From NCBI GenBank assembly GCA_022008415.1, contig JAIRBC010000018.1:50054-114053 (forward strand): a DNA stretch of 64,000 nucleotides. Direction: 5' to 3'. The notes under the pieces were generated by a model that was not told the origin of the DNA, searched no databases, and saw nothing but the letters and a program-made list of their open reading frames with translations. This document shows positions 55,938 to 64,000 of this stretch, piece after piece. The position numbers were made by a program, and so were the translations under genes. Every line of letters starts with the position of its first letter. The stretch's first letter is position 1. This DNA comes from Cerina litoralis (GTDB taxonomy: Bacteria; Bacteroidota; Bacteroidia; Flavobacteriales; Flavobacteriaceae).

Positions 55938-57563
55938 TTACCATCCTGGGTTTTGTGTCAGGTTAGGATTTATTTGACGTTCGTCCCTCGGTATGGGCCA
56001 CAAATAATGTTTGCTTGGATCAAAGCTTCTAAGGTTGGCCCTTATATATCCATTGTCCTGGGAAGAAGGTCCAAACCGTGCCCCGTGTGCCCATCCGTTC
56101 AATACCGTTTCCGCAGTTTTCCATCTACGTATATCGAAAATACGAAGTCCTTCCATCGCAAGTTCTACCCTGCGTTCATTCCTAATGATAGTTCTAAAAT
56201 CTGCTTGGGATAAGGAACCGTCATAATTTAGGGCAGGGGCATCTGTAAAGCCAGCCCTGCTCCTCAGGGCTTTTATGGTCTTGTCCCAAACATCTTGGTT
56301 TAACTGCCCCAGTTCGTTCTTAGCCTCTGCATACATTAATAGGACATCTGCATAGCGGATAAGCATCAGATTAAGTCCTGAAGCTAGACCTGTTTCATGA
56401 TTTGGATCGTAATATTTCCTTAGATAATACCCTGTGGGGGTAGCGGAGGATCCAGGTGAATACTCGTCAACTGGGTTATCAGGCGAGGATCCCGGTTTTA
56501 TGTAAATGGTGTGTACATCCCCAGTTGCCGGTTCTTTCCATTCGTAACCGTCGTAAACGATGGTATTGGTCAATCTGGGATCCCTGTTCACATAGGGATC
56601 GTTTTCGTCATACCCAGATCCGGTCTCCTTAATAGCCTTCCCATTTATCATCAAATAGGCATCAACAAGTTCCTGGGTGGCCGCCATGGCATTCAACCTT
56701 GAACCTGCAGAAAGCGGAGCGAAATCAAAAAACTCGCCCCATGTCCTATCCACGGGCACATATTGTAGGCTTAAGATGTCCTCACTGCTATACTGATTTT
56801 CCGGCAAGAAAAGTCCAGAATATGAGGGGAACAGGGCATAGGTGCCGTTAGCATCAGTGTTGATCAACTTCTCGCAAGTTATCGCTACTTCTTCCCACCG
56901 ACCTTCATACAACAGCACCCTAGCCTTTAAAGCTATAGCGGCACCACGTGTCACCTTACCTCTTTCGTCCGTACTGTATTCCGTATTCTTGGGGAGAATA
57001 GCCTCTACGTCATCTAATTCGTCCAAAACGAATTGAAGGACCTCGGCACGGGGAGTACGACTTATGGCTTGTGCTTCCTCTATAGATATATCCGATTTTA
57101 GTAATGGTACGTCCCCGAACCAGGTCATTAATTGAAAATGTTGAAAAGCCCTAATAAAACGTGTCTCAGCCTTCATCCTGTTTCTCAAGTTCTCGTCCAT
57201 ATCCGTAATACGGTCTATGTTTTCCAGTAGGATATTGCAAGATTTTATTCCTGAATAGCGATCTTTCCACTCTTGTTCAAATCTGCCCAAAGAGGAGTCA
57301 TAGTTCCCGGCCGCGAGGGAAGCGGCTCCCGCAGTATCACCACGGCCATTATAGGCATTGTCCGAAGTAGCCTCGTTATAGAAAAAATTTTGACTGCTGA
57401 ACATTTGTGAATATGCGGTATTCAGCATTGCTTGGGCTTTTGCAGCACTAGTCCAATAGGTAAGATCCGTAAATTGATTTTCAGGTGCCAGGTCCAGCTT
57501 TTCACAAGAAGCCAATAATAGCAAACCGAGAACACCGCTTAGTAAATATTTTGTTTTTTTCAT
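55938..57563 (-). CDS. SusD/RagB-family lipoprotein of the mannan locus
   Basis: 541 residues from ATG 57563; a longer frame to 57596 would overlap the SusC stop and lacks a signal at its start. Lipoprotein signal LGLLLLASC. SusD landmarks: TDLTYWTSAAKAQAMLNTAY, AETRFIRAFQHFQLMTWFGD, LMLIRYADVLLMYAEAKNEL, RNERRVELAMEGLRIFDIRR, and the closing INPNLTQNPGW. It caps the SusC porin encoded 10 bp upstream. Confidence 0.95.
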   Translation of the reverse strand: MKKTKYLLSGVLGLLLLASCEKLDLAPENQFTDLTYWTSAAKAQAMLNTAYSQMFSSQNFFYNEATSDNAYNGRGDTAGAASLAAGNYDSSLGRFEQEWKDRYSGIKSCNILLENIDRITDMDENLRNRMKAETRFIRAFQHFQLMTWFGDVPLLKSDISIEEAQAISRTPRAEVLQFVLDELDDVEAILPKNTEYSTDERGKVTRGAAIALKARVLLYEGRWEEVAITCEKLINTDANGTYALFPSYSGLFLPENQYSSEDILSLQYVPVDRTWGEFFDFAPLSAGSRLNAMAATQELVDAYLMINGKAIKETGSGYDENDPYVNRDPRLTNTIVYDGYEWKEPATGDVHTIYIKPGSSPDNPVDEYSPGSSATPTGYYLRKYYDPNHETGLASGLNLMLIRYADVLLMYAEAKNELGQLNQDVWDKTIKALRSRAGFTDAPALNYDGSLSQADFRTIIRNERRVELAMEGLRIFDIRRWKTAETVLNGWAHGARFGPSSQDNGYIRANLRSFDPSKHYLWPIPRDERQINPNLTQNPGW

Positions 57564-57573
57564 GTCTTTCAAA

Positions 57574-60500
57574 TTAAAAGGTGATGTCAATACCAAGTCC
57601 TGTATAGATCAAAGAAGGATATGCCCTTCCGCTATTGGCTCCAGTAGACCCTAGATTACTATTAAATTCTGTAATTTCAGGATCCAAGAACTTTATTTTG
57701 GACAATGTCAGAAGATTTTGTCCTGACAAATAAAGCCTACATTTCTTCATCCCTATTTTGTCGATAGCATTTGCAGGCAATGAATATCCTATTTGCACAT
57801 TTTTGAGCCTCAAATAGGCCCCATCGTACAAATACATATCCGAGCCTCTTCTGAAATTATTGGTATTGGACTGAGATCCGTTATTTGCCAATCTAGGATA
57901 CTTGGCATCGGGATTCGCCGGGGTCCAGAAATCCAATTGACTGGTGTACATGGTAGCACCGTAATTAAAATGAAAAGGTTCTACTAGTTCTCCTCGCACC
58001 ATCATGGTCCTTTTTCCAACTCCTTGAACGAACAAGCCAAAATCAAAGTTCTTTATATTCAAGTTATAGGTGAGTCCAAATGTATACCTTGGAAAAGGAC
58101 TGCCGAAGATAAATTTGTCATCATCATTGATCACCCCATCATTGTTAACATCAATATAACGGTTATCCCCAGGGACAACCGTAAGTCCTTCTGGCACTGC
58201 AGCACTTTTAATTTCTTCCATATTTTGGAAAATCCCATCCCTTTTGAGACCAACATAGGAATTGTATGGCAATCCTTCACGTAATATTACCTGAAGCTCT
58301 TCCAGACCGGTAAGCCTTTCTTCTCCCTGAAAATCCAACACTTTGTTTTTGGTGTCCCCAAGAGTGAAAATTAAACTATGTTTAAAAACCTCCCCGTAAT
58401 GTCTGTAAGTAGCACTGATTTCCCATCCACGGTTCCCAACTTTACCGGCGTTAAAGTCCGGCAGGCTTGTACCGTATACACCGGGCACCGCCGGAGGAAT
58501 CAAGATATCTGAAGTCACTTTGTCAAAATAATCAAAGGACAGGCTAAAGGCACCACGGAAAAAATCCATGTCGGCACCGATATTAAAGGTCGCGGCCTTC
58601 TCCCACCTAATATCGGGGTTTGCAAAATTATAACCAGCACCGCTCTCGCCTACATTATTGAACCCATATGCATTTTGAAAAGAAAAATAAGTGGTCTGGT
58701 ATTGATAATTACCAACGTTCTGATTCCCAAGTATTCCGTAGGAAGACCTAAGTTTTATATTACCTACTTTTTCCTTAAACCCGTCCATAAAATGTTCATC
58801 AGTAATCTTATAACCAAGTGAAAGGGAAGGGAAAAAGCCCCATCTCAAGTCTTCACTAAATTTGGAGGAACCATCATATCTAAAACTAAACTCAGCAAAA
58901 TATTTTTCGTCCAAATTGTAGGATGCCCTTCCGAAGATTGAGTTGAGGCTATTCTTTGAAGAACTTTGATTGGAATTATAGGAATCATCACTAATGACGG
59001 TTTCCGAGGTCGGTGTTCCCAAATCGGGGTCTGTAAATTTTTTGTAAATACCGGTACCTCTGTCCTGATGGTTTTCATTGGACACCCCTAAAAGAATGTT
59101 TACATCCTGGCGTTTATTAAAGTCCTTAGCATACTCCGCCATGAACTGAAGATTCAGATCTAGACTTTTCCGTTCTTCATCATTCGTATTCCTATCAGCA
59201 CCGTAAACACCTTTTGGAAAAAAATCGACCTCCATGGTCCTCGCGTAAAGGGTACTGGAATTTAACCTTCCGCCAAAAACACCTCTTAATTTAAAACCAT
59301 CTACTAACTCATATTCTCCAGAAATATTTCCGAACACATCATCATTATCATATTTTCTGAGACCTCCTTCTTCAAGAATTCCCAAAGAATTAAATTCCTG
59401 AAGCACGTCGTTCGTTAAAAACTGCCCTTCTTCGTTTACCTGACTGTAATAGAGGGGTACGCGAAAGGCATCGACCACAAGAGTACTAGTATTGGAGGAA
59501 TGATCTGTAATCTTTTGTTTGGAGTACGCCAGGTTGGACACAAATTTGAATTTTCCATATTCATTGGTAAGGTTAATCCTGTAATTGTATCTTTCCATCC
59601 CCTTGGATGGCCCCACAAAATTGTTTCTCTGGTTAAGGTATCCCAATGATACCATGTAAGTTGAAGTTTCATTACCACCGGAAACGGAAAAATTTTGATT
59701 TTGTTGAAGTGCTTCCTGGGTAATTTCCTTGGCAAACCATTCTTCGTCTCCGTTTGCCTTGAATTGGCGAATTTGATCGGAGGTAAATACGGCAGACCCT
59801 TCATTGGCATTATAGGCAGCTTCGTTTCTAAGTATTGCATTCTCGTATCCGTGAACGGGTTGGGTAAAAAAGTGAGGGGAATTATACCCGACCAGCCCAT
59901 TGTATTGAACCGTCATATTGGTATTTTTTTTACCCTTCTTGGTAGTGACCAACACTACGCCATTGCTGGCACGTGATCCATAAATAGCCGCACTACCGGC
60001 ATCCTTTAGGACCGACACGCTTTCTATATCGTTAGGATTCAAAGAATTAAGGTCTCCCCCGACAATACCATCAATAACTATTAAGGGGCTGTTATTACCC
60101 AAAGTACTGACTCCCCGAATATTTATATTCAAAGGGGCTCCAGGTTCGGAGTTACGTTGTTGAATAGTTAAACTCGGAGATTTTCCTTGTAGTGCCTGTG
60201 TGGTATTTGCCGATGCCCGGCCTTCAAAAGCATCTTCTCCAACCTGATCTACAGCACTAACGACCTGAGACCTTTTTTGTGTACCATAACCCACCACCAC
60301 CACTTCATCTAAATTAGAGGCACTTTCTTCCAATACAATATTTAGTGTGGTCTGTCCGTCAACGGAGACTTCCTTAGTGGCAAAACCTATATATGAAACT
60401 TCCAGAGTAGCGTTTGCATCTGTGACGGTTAGCGCGAAATTTCCGTCAAAATCTGTCGTTACCCCATTATTGGTACCCTTTTCAACGATACTGGCTCCTG

Positions 60501-60963
60501 GTAATGGTTGGTCATTTTTATCGGTCACAATACCACTCACCTTAACTTTGTCTTGTATGTTCTCAATTTGAGTTTGATTAGGTACTACTTTGGAGGAATC
60601 TGGATTTTCTCTTAGAATAATTTGGGTTCCCCTTATTTTGTAGCTAGTATCGGTGTTCCGGAACAGTCTAGCTAGTAAAGTTTCTATATTTTCATTGTTT
60701 GCCTTTAAGGACACTTTCCGTTCCAGGTCCACGTCTTTCACCTTATATACAAATAGAAAATCAGTCCTTGACTCTATGTTATCTATTATGTTCTGTACTG
60801 AAACATTTTCCACATTCAAGGTTACCTTAGTCTTCTGCCCATAACTGTCATTGGCATACATCACAAAGAAGCCCGAGAACAATAGCAGCGTGGTTAGCTT
60901 CATTTTTAAGTCAAATTTCAACAAAGATCTCCTCGGCCCCTGTTGGTTCAATTGTTTTTTCAT
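57574..60963 (-). CDS. SusC/RagA TonB-dependent transporter with N-terminal STN signalling domain
   Basis: A 1129-residue protein. After the signal peptide (ends near SYGQ-KTK) residues about 45-118 form a secretin/TonB short N-terminal (STN) domain (VENVSVQNIIDNIESRTDFL, TSYKIRGTQIILRE). A carboxypeptidase-regulatory-like domain follows (KVSGIVTDKNDQPLPGASIV), then the plug (EVVVVGYGTQKRSQVVSAVD, VSVLKDAGSAAIYGSRASNG) and a barrel ending ITF. STN domains let ligand-loaded transporters signal to a FecR anti-sigma factor, and a FecR gene lies 159 bp upstream. The arrangement predicts that mannan oligosaccharides induce the operon through this protein. Confidence 0.95.
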   Translation of the reverse strand: MKKQLNQQGPRRSLLKFDLKMKLTTLLLFSGFFVMYANDSYGQKTKVTLNVENVSVQNIIDNIESRTDFLFVYKVKDVDLERKVSLKANNENIETLLARLFRNTDTSYKIRGTQIILRENPDSSKVVPNQTQIENIQDKVKVSGIVTDKNDQPLPGASIVEKGTNNGVTTDFDGNFALTVTDANATLEVSYIGFATKEVSVDGQTTLNIVLEESASNLDEVVVVGYGTQKRSQVVSAVDQVGEDAFEGRASANTTQALQGKSPSLTIQQRNSEPGAPLNINIRGVSTLGNNSPLIVIDGIVGGDLNSLNPNDIESVSVLKDAGSAAIYGSRASNGVVLVTTKKGKKNTNMTVQYNGLVGYNSPHFFTQPVHGYENAILRNEAAYNANEGSAVFTSDQIRQFKANGDEEWFAKEITQEALQQNQNFSVSGGNETSTYMVSLGYLNQRNNFVGPSKGMERYNYRINLTNEYGKFKFVSNLAYSKQKITDHSSNTSTLVVDAFRVPLYYSQVNEEGQFLTNDVLQEFNSLGILEEGGLRKYDNDDVFGNISGEYELVDGFKLRGVFGGRLNSSTLYARTMEVDFFPKGVYGADRNTNDEERKSLDLNLQFMAEYAKDFNKRQDVNILLGVSNENHQDRGTGIYKKFTDPDLGTPTSETVISDDSYNSNQSSSKNSLNSIFGRASYNLDEKYFAEFSFRYDGSSKFSEDLRWGFFPSLSLGYKITDEHFMDGFKEKVGNIKLRSSYGILGNQNVGNYQYQTTYFSFQNAYGFNNVGESGAGYNFANPDIRWEKAATFNIGADMDFFRGAFSLSFDYFDKVTSDILIPPAVPGVYGTSLPDFNAGKVGNRGWEISATYRHYGEVFKHSLIFTLGDTKNKVLDFQGEERLTGLEELQVILREGLPYNSYVGLKRDGIFQNMEEIKSAAVPEGLTVVPGDNRYIDVNNDGVINDDDKFIFGSPFPRYTFGLTYNLNIKNFDFGLFVQGVGKRTMMVRGELVEPFHFNYGATMYTSQLDFWTPANPDAKYPRLANNGSQSNTNNFRRGSDMYLYDGAYLRLKNVQIGYSLPANAIDKIGMKKCRLYLSGQNLLTLSKIKFLDPEITEFNSNLGSTGANSGRAYPSLIYTGLGIDITF

Positions 60964-61122
60964 ATTTTTGAAACGTTTAAAATTGTGATTGGCAACAAGT
61001 TGCTCGATCGCTGATTACCTCCGGGAAATGCGCCAACATTTTCCGGTTTTTTCTTAAAAAGGATTTTTGTGAATGGTATCTACTTCATAATTGTTGTTTT
61101 TAGGTTATGTTGTATGCAAGGG

Positions 61123-62262
61123 TTATTTTATAACAACCCTATTATTTTCTATGATGTACTTTATTTTATGGGTGTCGTTAAAATAACTGAGTACCTTTTC
61201 AATTCCTACATTTTTAAAACTTGCATTGAATACTTCTCTGCCCAGTTCCTCATTGGTATTTTCGATTTCTATGTTGTAATGACGTTCCAATTTTATTAGA
61301 ATGTCATCGAAACTCAATTCCCTGAACACCAAATGGCCCTGCATCCACGAAGTATAGAGCGCTGTATTTACTTGACTCACATTTATATCCTTAGTGGCAA
61401 GTTCAAAGGATCCCTTTTGACCCGGTGCCAATTTTGTGACGCCACCTTCCAACTTATCTGTATCTGTTTTAGCTAGGCTGACAGATCCTTTGACTAGAAC
61501 TACATCAATATTTGCATCCTCCTTGTAGGCCGCGACATTAAATTCCGTTCCAAGGACCTTTACGTCCAAATCGCCGACTCTTACGATAAACGGTCTGGAT
61601 TTGTCCTTGGAAACATCAAAAAAAGCTTCCCCAGATAGATAAACACTCCTTGTACTTGTTTGTGAAAAATTTATAGGATACCTCAATGAACTACCTGCAT
61701 TCAAATGGACTACCGTACCATCGGCTAATTTCAACTCAAATTGTTTTCCACTGGGGATATTCAAGGTATTGTACACCAACTCATTACTAGATTGATAGGG
61801 GGAGTAACTTATACTGCTCTGTTTTTGATTGCCAATAAGATTCCCATCCGCATCCCTTACATCTTTGGTTTGGGAAACGTCAATTTTCTGGATGAACCCA
61901 TTATCCAATTCCAAGGTAATCGAGTCATCCTTAGGAACTATTAAACCATCATTCCGTGAGGTAAAGAAACCCTGTTGATATAAAAATCCCAAACCAAAAA
62001 GCAATACGACGGCCGCGGCATATTTAACCCAATTTGGAATAAGTCTTTTTACAGGATTTTCATTACTTTCAATTTTATCCATAACCTTTTTGTAGGCCTC
62101 GTCCACATTGTTCTTCAACATGACCAAGTTGAGGTCGTGATAATCTTTTATATAATACTCCAGCACGGATTGGTTCTTGGGGTCTTTCAACCATTTCTTG
62201 AGTTCGATAAGTTCTTTTTTCGAAATCGTCCCGGCAAAAAGCTTAAAAATTGTATTCTTCAT
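61123..62262 (-). CDS. FecR-family anti-sigma factor
   Basis: A 379-residue inner-membrane protein. Cytosolic N-terminus of about 83 residues (TISKKELIELKKWLKDPKNQ) would hold the sigma factor. One transmembrane helix (about 84-104, YAAAVVLLFGLGFLYQQGFF) is followed by the periplasmic FecR domain (NTLNIPSGKQFELKLADGTV, HLNAGSSLRYPINF, YLSGEAFFDV). The C-terminal STN-interacting DUF4974 domain follows (HLVFRELSFDDILIKLERHY to the end). Divergent from the ECF sigma gene; upstream of the SusC gene on the same strand. Together they form the sensory chain SusC-STN, FecR, sigma. Confidence 0.95.
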   Translation of the reverse strand: MKNTIFKLFAGTISKKELIELKKWLKDPKNQSVLEYYIKDYHDLNLVMLKNNVDEAYKKVMDKIESNENPVKRLIPNWVKYAAAVVLLFGLGFLYQQGFFTSRNDGLIVPKDDSITLELDNGFIQKIDVSQTKDVRDADGNLIGNQKQSSISYSPYQSSNELVYNTLNIPSGKQFELKLADGTVVHLNAGSSLRYPINFSQTSTRSVYLSGEAFFDVSKDKSRPFIVRVGDLDVKVLGTEFNVAAYKEDANIDVVLVKGSVSLAKTDTDKLEGGVTKLAPGQKGSFELATKDINVSQVNTALYTSWMQGHLVFRELSFDDILIKLERHYNIEIENTNEELGREVFNASFKNVGIEKVLSYFNDTHKIKYIIENNRVVIK

Positions 62263-62374
62263 TTATTATATTTACCATTTGGTGGCTAGAAAATGCTTTT
62301 TTTGATGCCATCCAAAATGAACACTACATATCTAATGCTGTAAACTTTTACAAAACCCTTAAAAAAAACTTAAT

Positions 62375-62382
62375 TATTTTTG
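62375..62382 (+). promoter_or_regulatory. Possible -7 element for the ECF sigma gene
   Basis: TATTTTTG fits TAnnTTTG in the 168-bp divergent region between FecR and the sigma gene. No TTTG occurs at the expected upstream distance, so support is weak. Confidence 0.25.
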
Positions 62383-62430
62383 AAATTCATATTTCTTTAA
62401 TTGTATTCTTGTTACAAACAACCTAATTCA

Positions 62431-63012
62431 ATGAATGAGATAGAGGCAGTAAAGGCTTTGAAAAAAGGCAATAAGCTTGCCTTTAAGCAAATATTCGAGA
62501 AGTATTATAACCGACTTGTCACCTATATAACAACCTATACGCACGACAAAGAACAATCGGAGGATATAGTTCAACAAACCTTTATCAATTTTTGGGACGA
62601 CAAACTTAAATTAGATGAAAACAAGTCCCCGAAGGCATACCTCTATGCAATTGCCTACAACAGATATATTGACTCCTTGAATAAAGATAAAAGACGGGAA
62701 AAACTCTTAGAACGGATTTGGGAAAAAGCACTTCGCGATCGTATTCTGGAAGATACTGAAATGCTTGAAAAGAGAATTCAAAAAATGAAACAGGTCACCG
62801 ATTCCCTTCCCCCCAAGTGTAAAGAAATACTTCATATGAACAAGGTGCAAGGAATTAAATATAAAGAAATTGCAGAACAGTTGGGCATTTCCGTTAAAAC
62901 GGTGGAATCACAAATGCGTATTGCATTCACAAAAATACGGGAAGGATTTGAAAAAGATGACTTTACTTTATTTCTTCTTTTCGGGAAATTCCGATGGGCC
63001 AATAAGCTTTAA
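62431..63012 (+). CDS. ECF-type RNA polymerase sigma factor (Bacteroidota RpoE-like)
   Basis: 193 residues from ATG 62431; a TTG at 62401 would add ten non-conserved residues. Region 2: FKQIFEKYYNRLVTYITTYT, EDIVQQTFINFWDD, and AYLYAIAYNRYIDSLNKDKR. Region 4: LPPKCKEILHMNKVQGIKYK followed by EIAEQLGISVKTVESQMRIA, the -35-binding HTH. Size is typical of PUL-associated ECF factors. It is controlled by the divergent FecR gene and should drive the mannan operon (60963 to 49789). Confidence 0.95.
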   Translation: MNEIEAVKALKKGNKLAFKQIFEKYYNRLVTYITTYTHDKEQSEDIVQQTFINFWDDKLKLDENKSPKAYLYAIAYNRYIDSLNKDKRREKLLERIWEKALRDRILEDTEMLEKRIQKMKQVTDSLPPKCKEILHMNKVQGIKYKEIAEQLGISVKTVESQMRIAFTKIREGFEKDDFTLFLLFGKFRWANKL

Positions 63013-63578
63013 TCCTGACTTAGTCCTATTGCATAGGGCTCCAATACCCACCCAGGATCACCTTATCTAATATATTTTCACTTGTCCAGAACAGATTGTA
63101 ATAATTACACAAAAGGAAAATTTTATGATGCCATTTTTCCAACCTCAGAAAATCACATCACAAATTGTAATATTTGCTTTTTTTGGCACTAGAATTTCAT
63201 TGAAGGTAAATCGAATATACTATACTGCCCATCAATAGGCAGTATTAGAGAAGTTCAATCTCGAAATCTGCATTTTTTTTCTTCCAATTTCCCAAATATT
63301 TATGTTCCCGTTGTTAATAACTACAAGTTTTCTACTATTTCGGCTGTGGTGCCAAAATTACATTTGAACCCAAATGAATTCATATGGATTCAAATAATAT
63401 TTAAAATCGCTTAAATTGGCATAAATTGACATAACCAATTGTCCTCCAGTTATGTGTGGATAACTATTTGGACCCAATACTTTCTTCCCTAACCTATTTC
63501 CCTACATTTATTCCAACATTCCTACTCAAGGAAAACAAAAGCGCTTTTGTTCATTTCGTAACCTTAAAAAAGAAACAA
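63013..63578. other. 566-bp intergenic region with hairpin and 12-bp motif shared with integrase side
   Basis: Positions 63222-63245 form an 8-bp stem (ATACTGCC/GGCAGTAT, 8-nt loop), possibly a terminator-like structure. Positions 63362-63395 form an imperfect inverted repeat (ATTTGAACCCA against ATGGATTCAAAT-type arm). The right arm, ATGGATTCAAAT at 63384-63395, is the exact reverse complement of ATTTGAATCCAT at 47925-47936 next to the integrase. The rest is A+T-rich with no gene. Confidence 0.4.
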
Positions 63579-63872
63579 ATGGACAATTTATTTATTATCA
63601 AACGGCTAGATCGTCTGGAAAAACTGATGACTGCCCATAAGGAGGTATTGACCTTCGAGGAAACCTGTGACTATATGGGAATATCCAGAAGCTTCCTGTA
63701 CAAACTGACCTCTTCCGGGAACATCCCCCACTCCAAGCCCAACGGCAAGCTTATCTTTTTCGAGAAGGCCAAGATCAACGCATGGCTGCTACAAAATGAG
63801 CCGAGATCCGCACACGAGATCGAAGCCGACGCCCTGGCCCATACTTTTATCGATAAGGACATTTCCCTTTAG
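63579..63872 (+). CDS. Small HTH_17/excisionase-type DNA-binding protein
   Basis: 97 residues from ATG 63579; an upstream frame to 63456 lacks conserved sequence. Residues about 28-78 are a winged/MerR-like HTH of the excisionase type: LTFEETCDYMGISRSFLYKL, IPHSKPNGKLIFFEKAKINA followed by WLL. Such genes are standard in Bacteroidota integrative and mobilisable elements, upstream of replication/primase genes, and act as excisionases or regulators. The gene starting at 63925, 52 bp downstream, fits that order. Confidence 0.85.
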   Translation: MDNLFIIKRLDRLEKLMTAHKEVLTFEETCDYMGISRSFLYKLTSSGNIPHSKPNGKLIFFEKAKINAWLLQNEPRSAHEIEADALAHTFIDKDISL

Positions 63873-63924
63873 TTAAAATAAACATACGCCGTGGTATTTA
63901 CCATTGTGCAAAAATCACATTATT

Positions 63925-64000
63925 ATGGAAGAGATACCCTATATAAGGGCCGGCACGACCTATTACAAAATGGTGATGTCGCCGACCATAAACGGAGATT
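63925..64000 (+). CDS. Start of a mobile-element replication/primase-like protein, cut by window edge
   Basis: ATG at 63925 opens a frame to the window end (25 codons): EEIPYIRAGTTYYKMVMSP, close to the conserved N-terminus (IPYIRVGT-Y-K) that I recall for primase/helicase-type proteins next to HTH_17 genes in Bacteroidota mobilisable elements. Only the very start is visible, so the assignment relies on that motif and on gene order. Confidence 0.55.
   Translation, partial: MEEIPYIRAGTTYYKMVMSPTINGD

Larger units (their letters stand above)
47796..64000. mobile_element. Putative integrative element in tRNA-Leu carrying an alpha-mannan PUL
   Basis: Bounded on the left by the displaced 3' part of tRNA-Leu(UAG), followed by integrase arm-site-like repeats and a full tyrosine recombinase. 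At the right are an excisionase-type HTH gene and a primase-like start. The mannan locus (49789-63012) lies between. Because the scar carries the native tRNA 3' end and terminator on its left, the element should extend to the right and end beyond the window at an intact tRNA-Leu. An alternative is that the PUL is chromosomal and two unrelated elements flank it. Confidence 0.5.

Noticed and set aside
59436..59900. 154-codon minus-strand frame inside susC
   Set aside because: Same-strand out-of-frame shadow of the SusC gene, which is well matched throughout.

Overview
The window looks like chromosome of a Bacteroidota member, most likely a marine member of the Flavobacteriaceae. The evidence is two SusC/SusD pairs, an ECF sigma/FecR pair, TAnnTTTG-type promoters, weak Shine-Dalgarno sequences, many secreted lipoproteins with a Cys lipobox, and moderately low G+C. 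The family assignment is inference; the phylum is secure.

Region 1 (1-47.6 kb) is a carbohydrate island that seems aimed at alpha-galactose / alpha-N-acetylgalactosamine glycans. It holds a DeoR-type regulator, two GH109-type oxidoreductase-fold proteins, GH36-like and GH31 (MYORG-like) glycosidases, a GH43-like propeller protein, a six-hairpin glycosidase, a SusC/SusD pair, and two very large FG-GAP/ASPIC lipoproteins. A divergent operon from 38.5 kb encodes a PfkB kinase, a class II (KbaY/GatY-like) aldolase, an amidohydrolase, a decayed GH36 gene, an AgaS-like SIS isomerase/deaminase, a Tat-type FAD amine-oxidase-family protein, a cytochrome c and an EamA transporter. GH109 + AgaS + class II aldolase + sugar kinase + DeoR is the skeleton of a GalNAc/galactosamine pathway (AgaR/AgaS/KbaY/TagK logic). 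No obvious AgaA deacetylase is visible.

The island is visibly built by duplication. Amidohydrolase, GH36, FAD oxidase and EamA transporter each occur twice (6.2/16.1/10.1/11.8 kb and 40.3/41.3/44.0/46.7 kb). The second GH36 has lost its catalytic domain and is frameshifted. A third FAD-oxidase copy survives only as a broken C-terminal scrap at 23.0-23.3 kb. Secreted FAD protein + cytochrome c + lactonase-family (PF04909) amidohydrolases + importer suggests a periplasmic oxidative branch of sugar use; this is a hypothesis.

Region 2 (47.7 kb to the right edge) begins with the 3' part of a tRNA-Leu(UAG) gene and its terminator, followed at once by a tyrosine recombinase. At the far right lie a small HTH (excisionase-type) gene and the first codons of a gene resembling replication/primase proteins of Bacteroidota mobile elements. 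Between them is a compact alpha-mannan utilisation locus: GH92, GH125, GH76, SusE-like, SusD, SusC with an STN domain, FecR and a divergent ECF sigma factor. The layout is that of an integrative element with a yeast-mannan PUL as cargo; the other end is outside the window.

Most gaps longer than 300 bp contain decayed gene fragments or symmetric DNA sites, listed individually.
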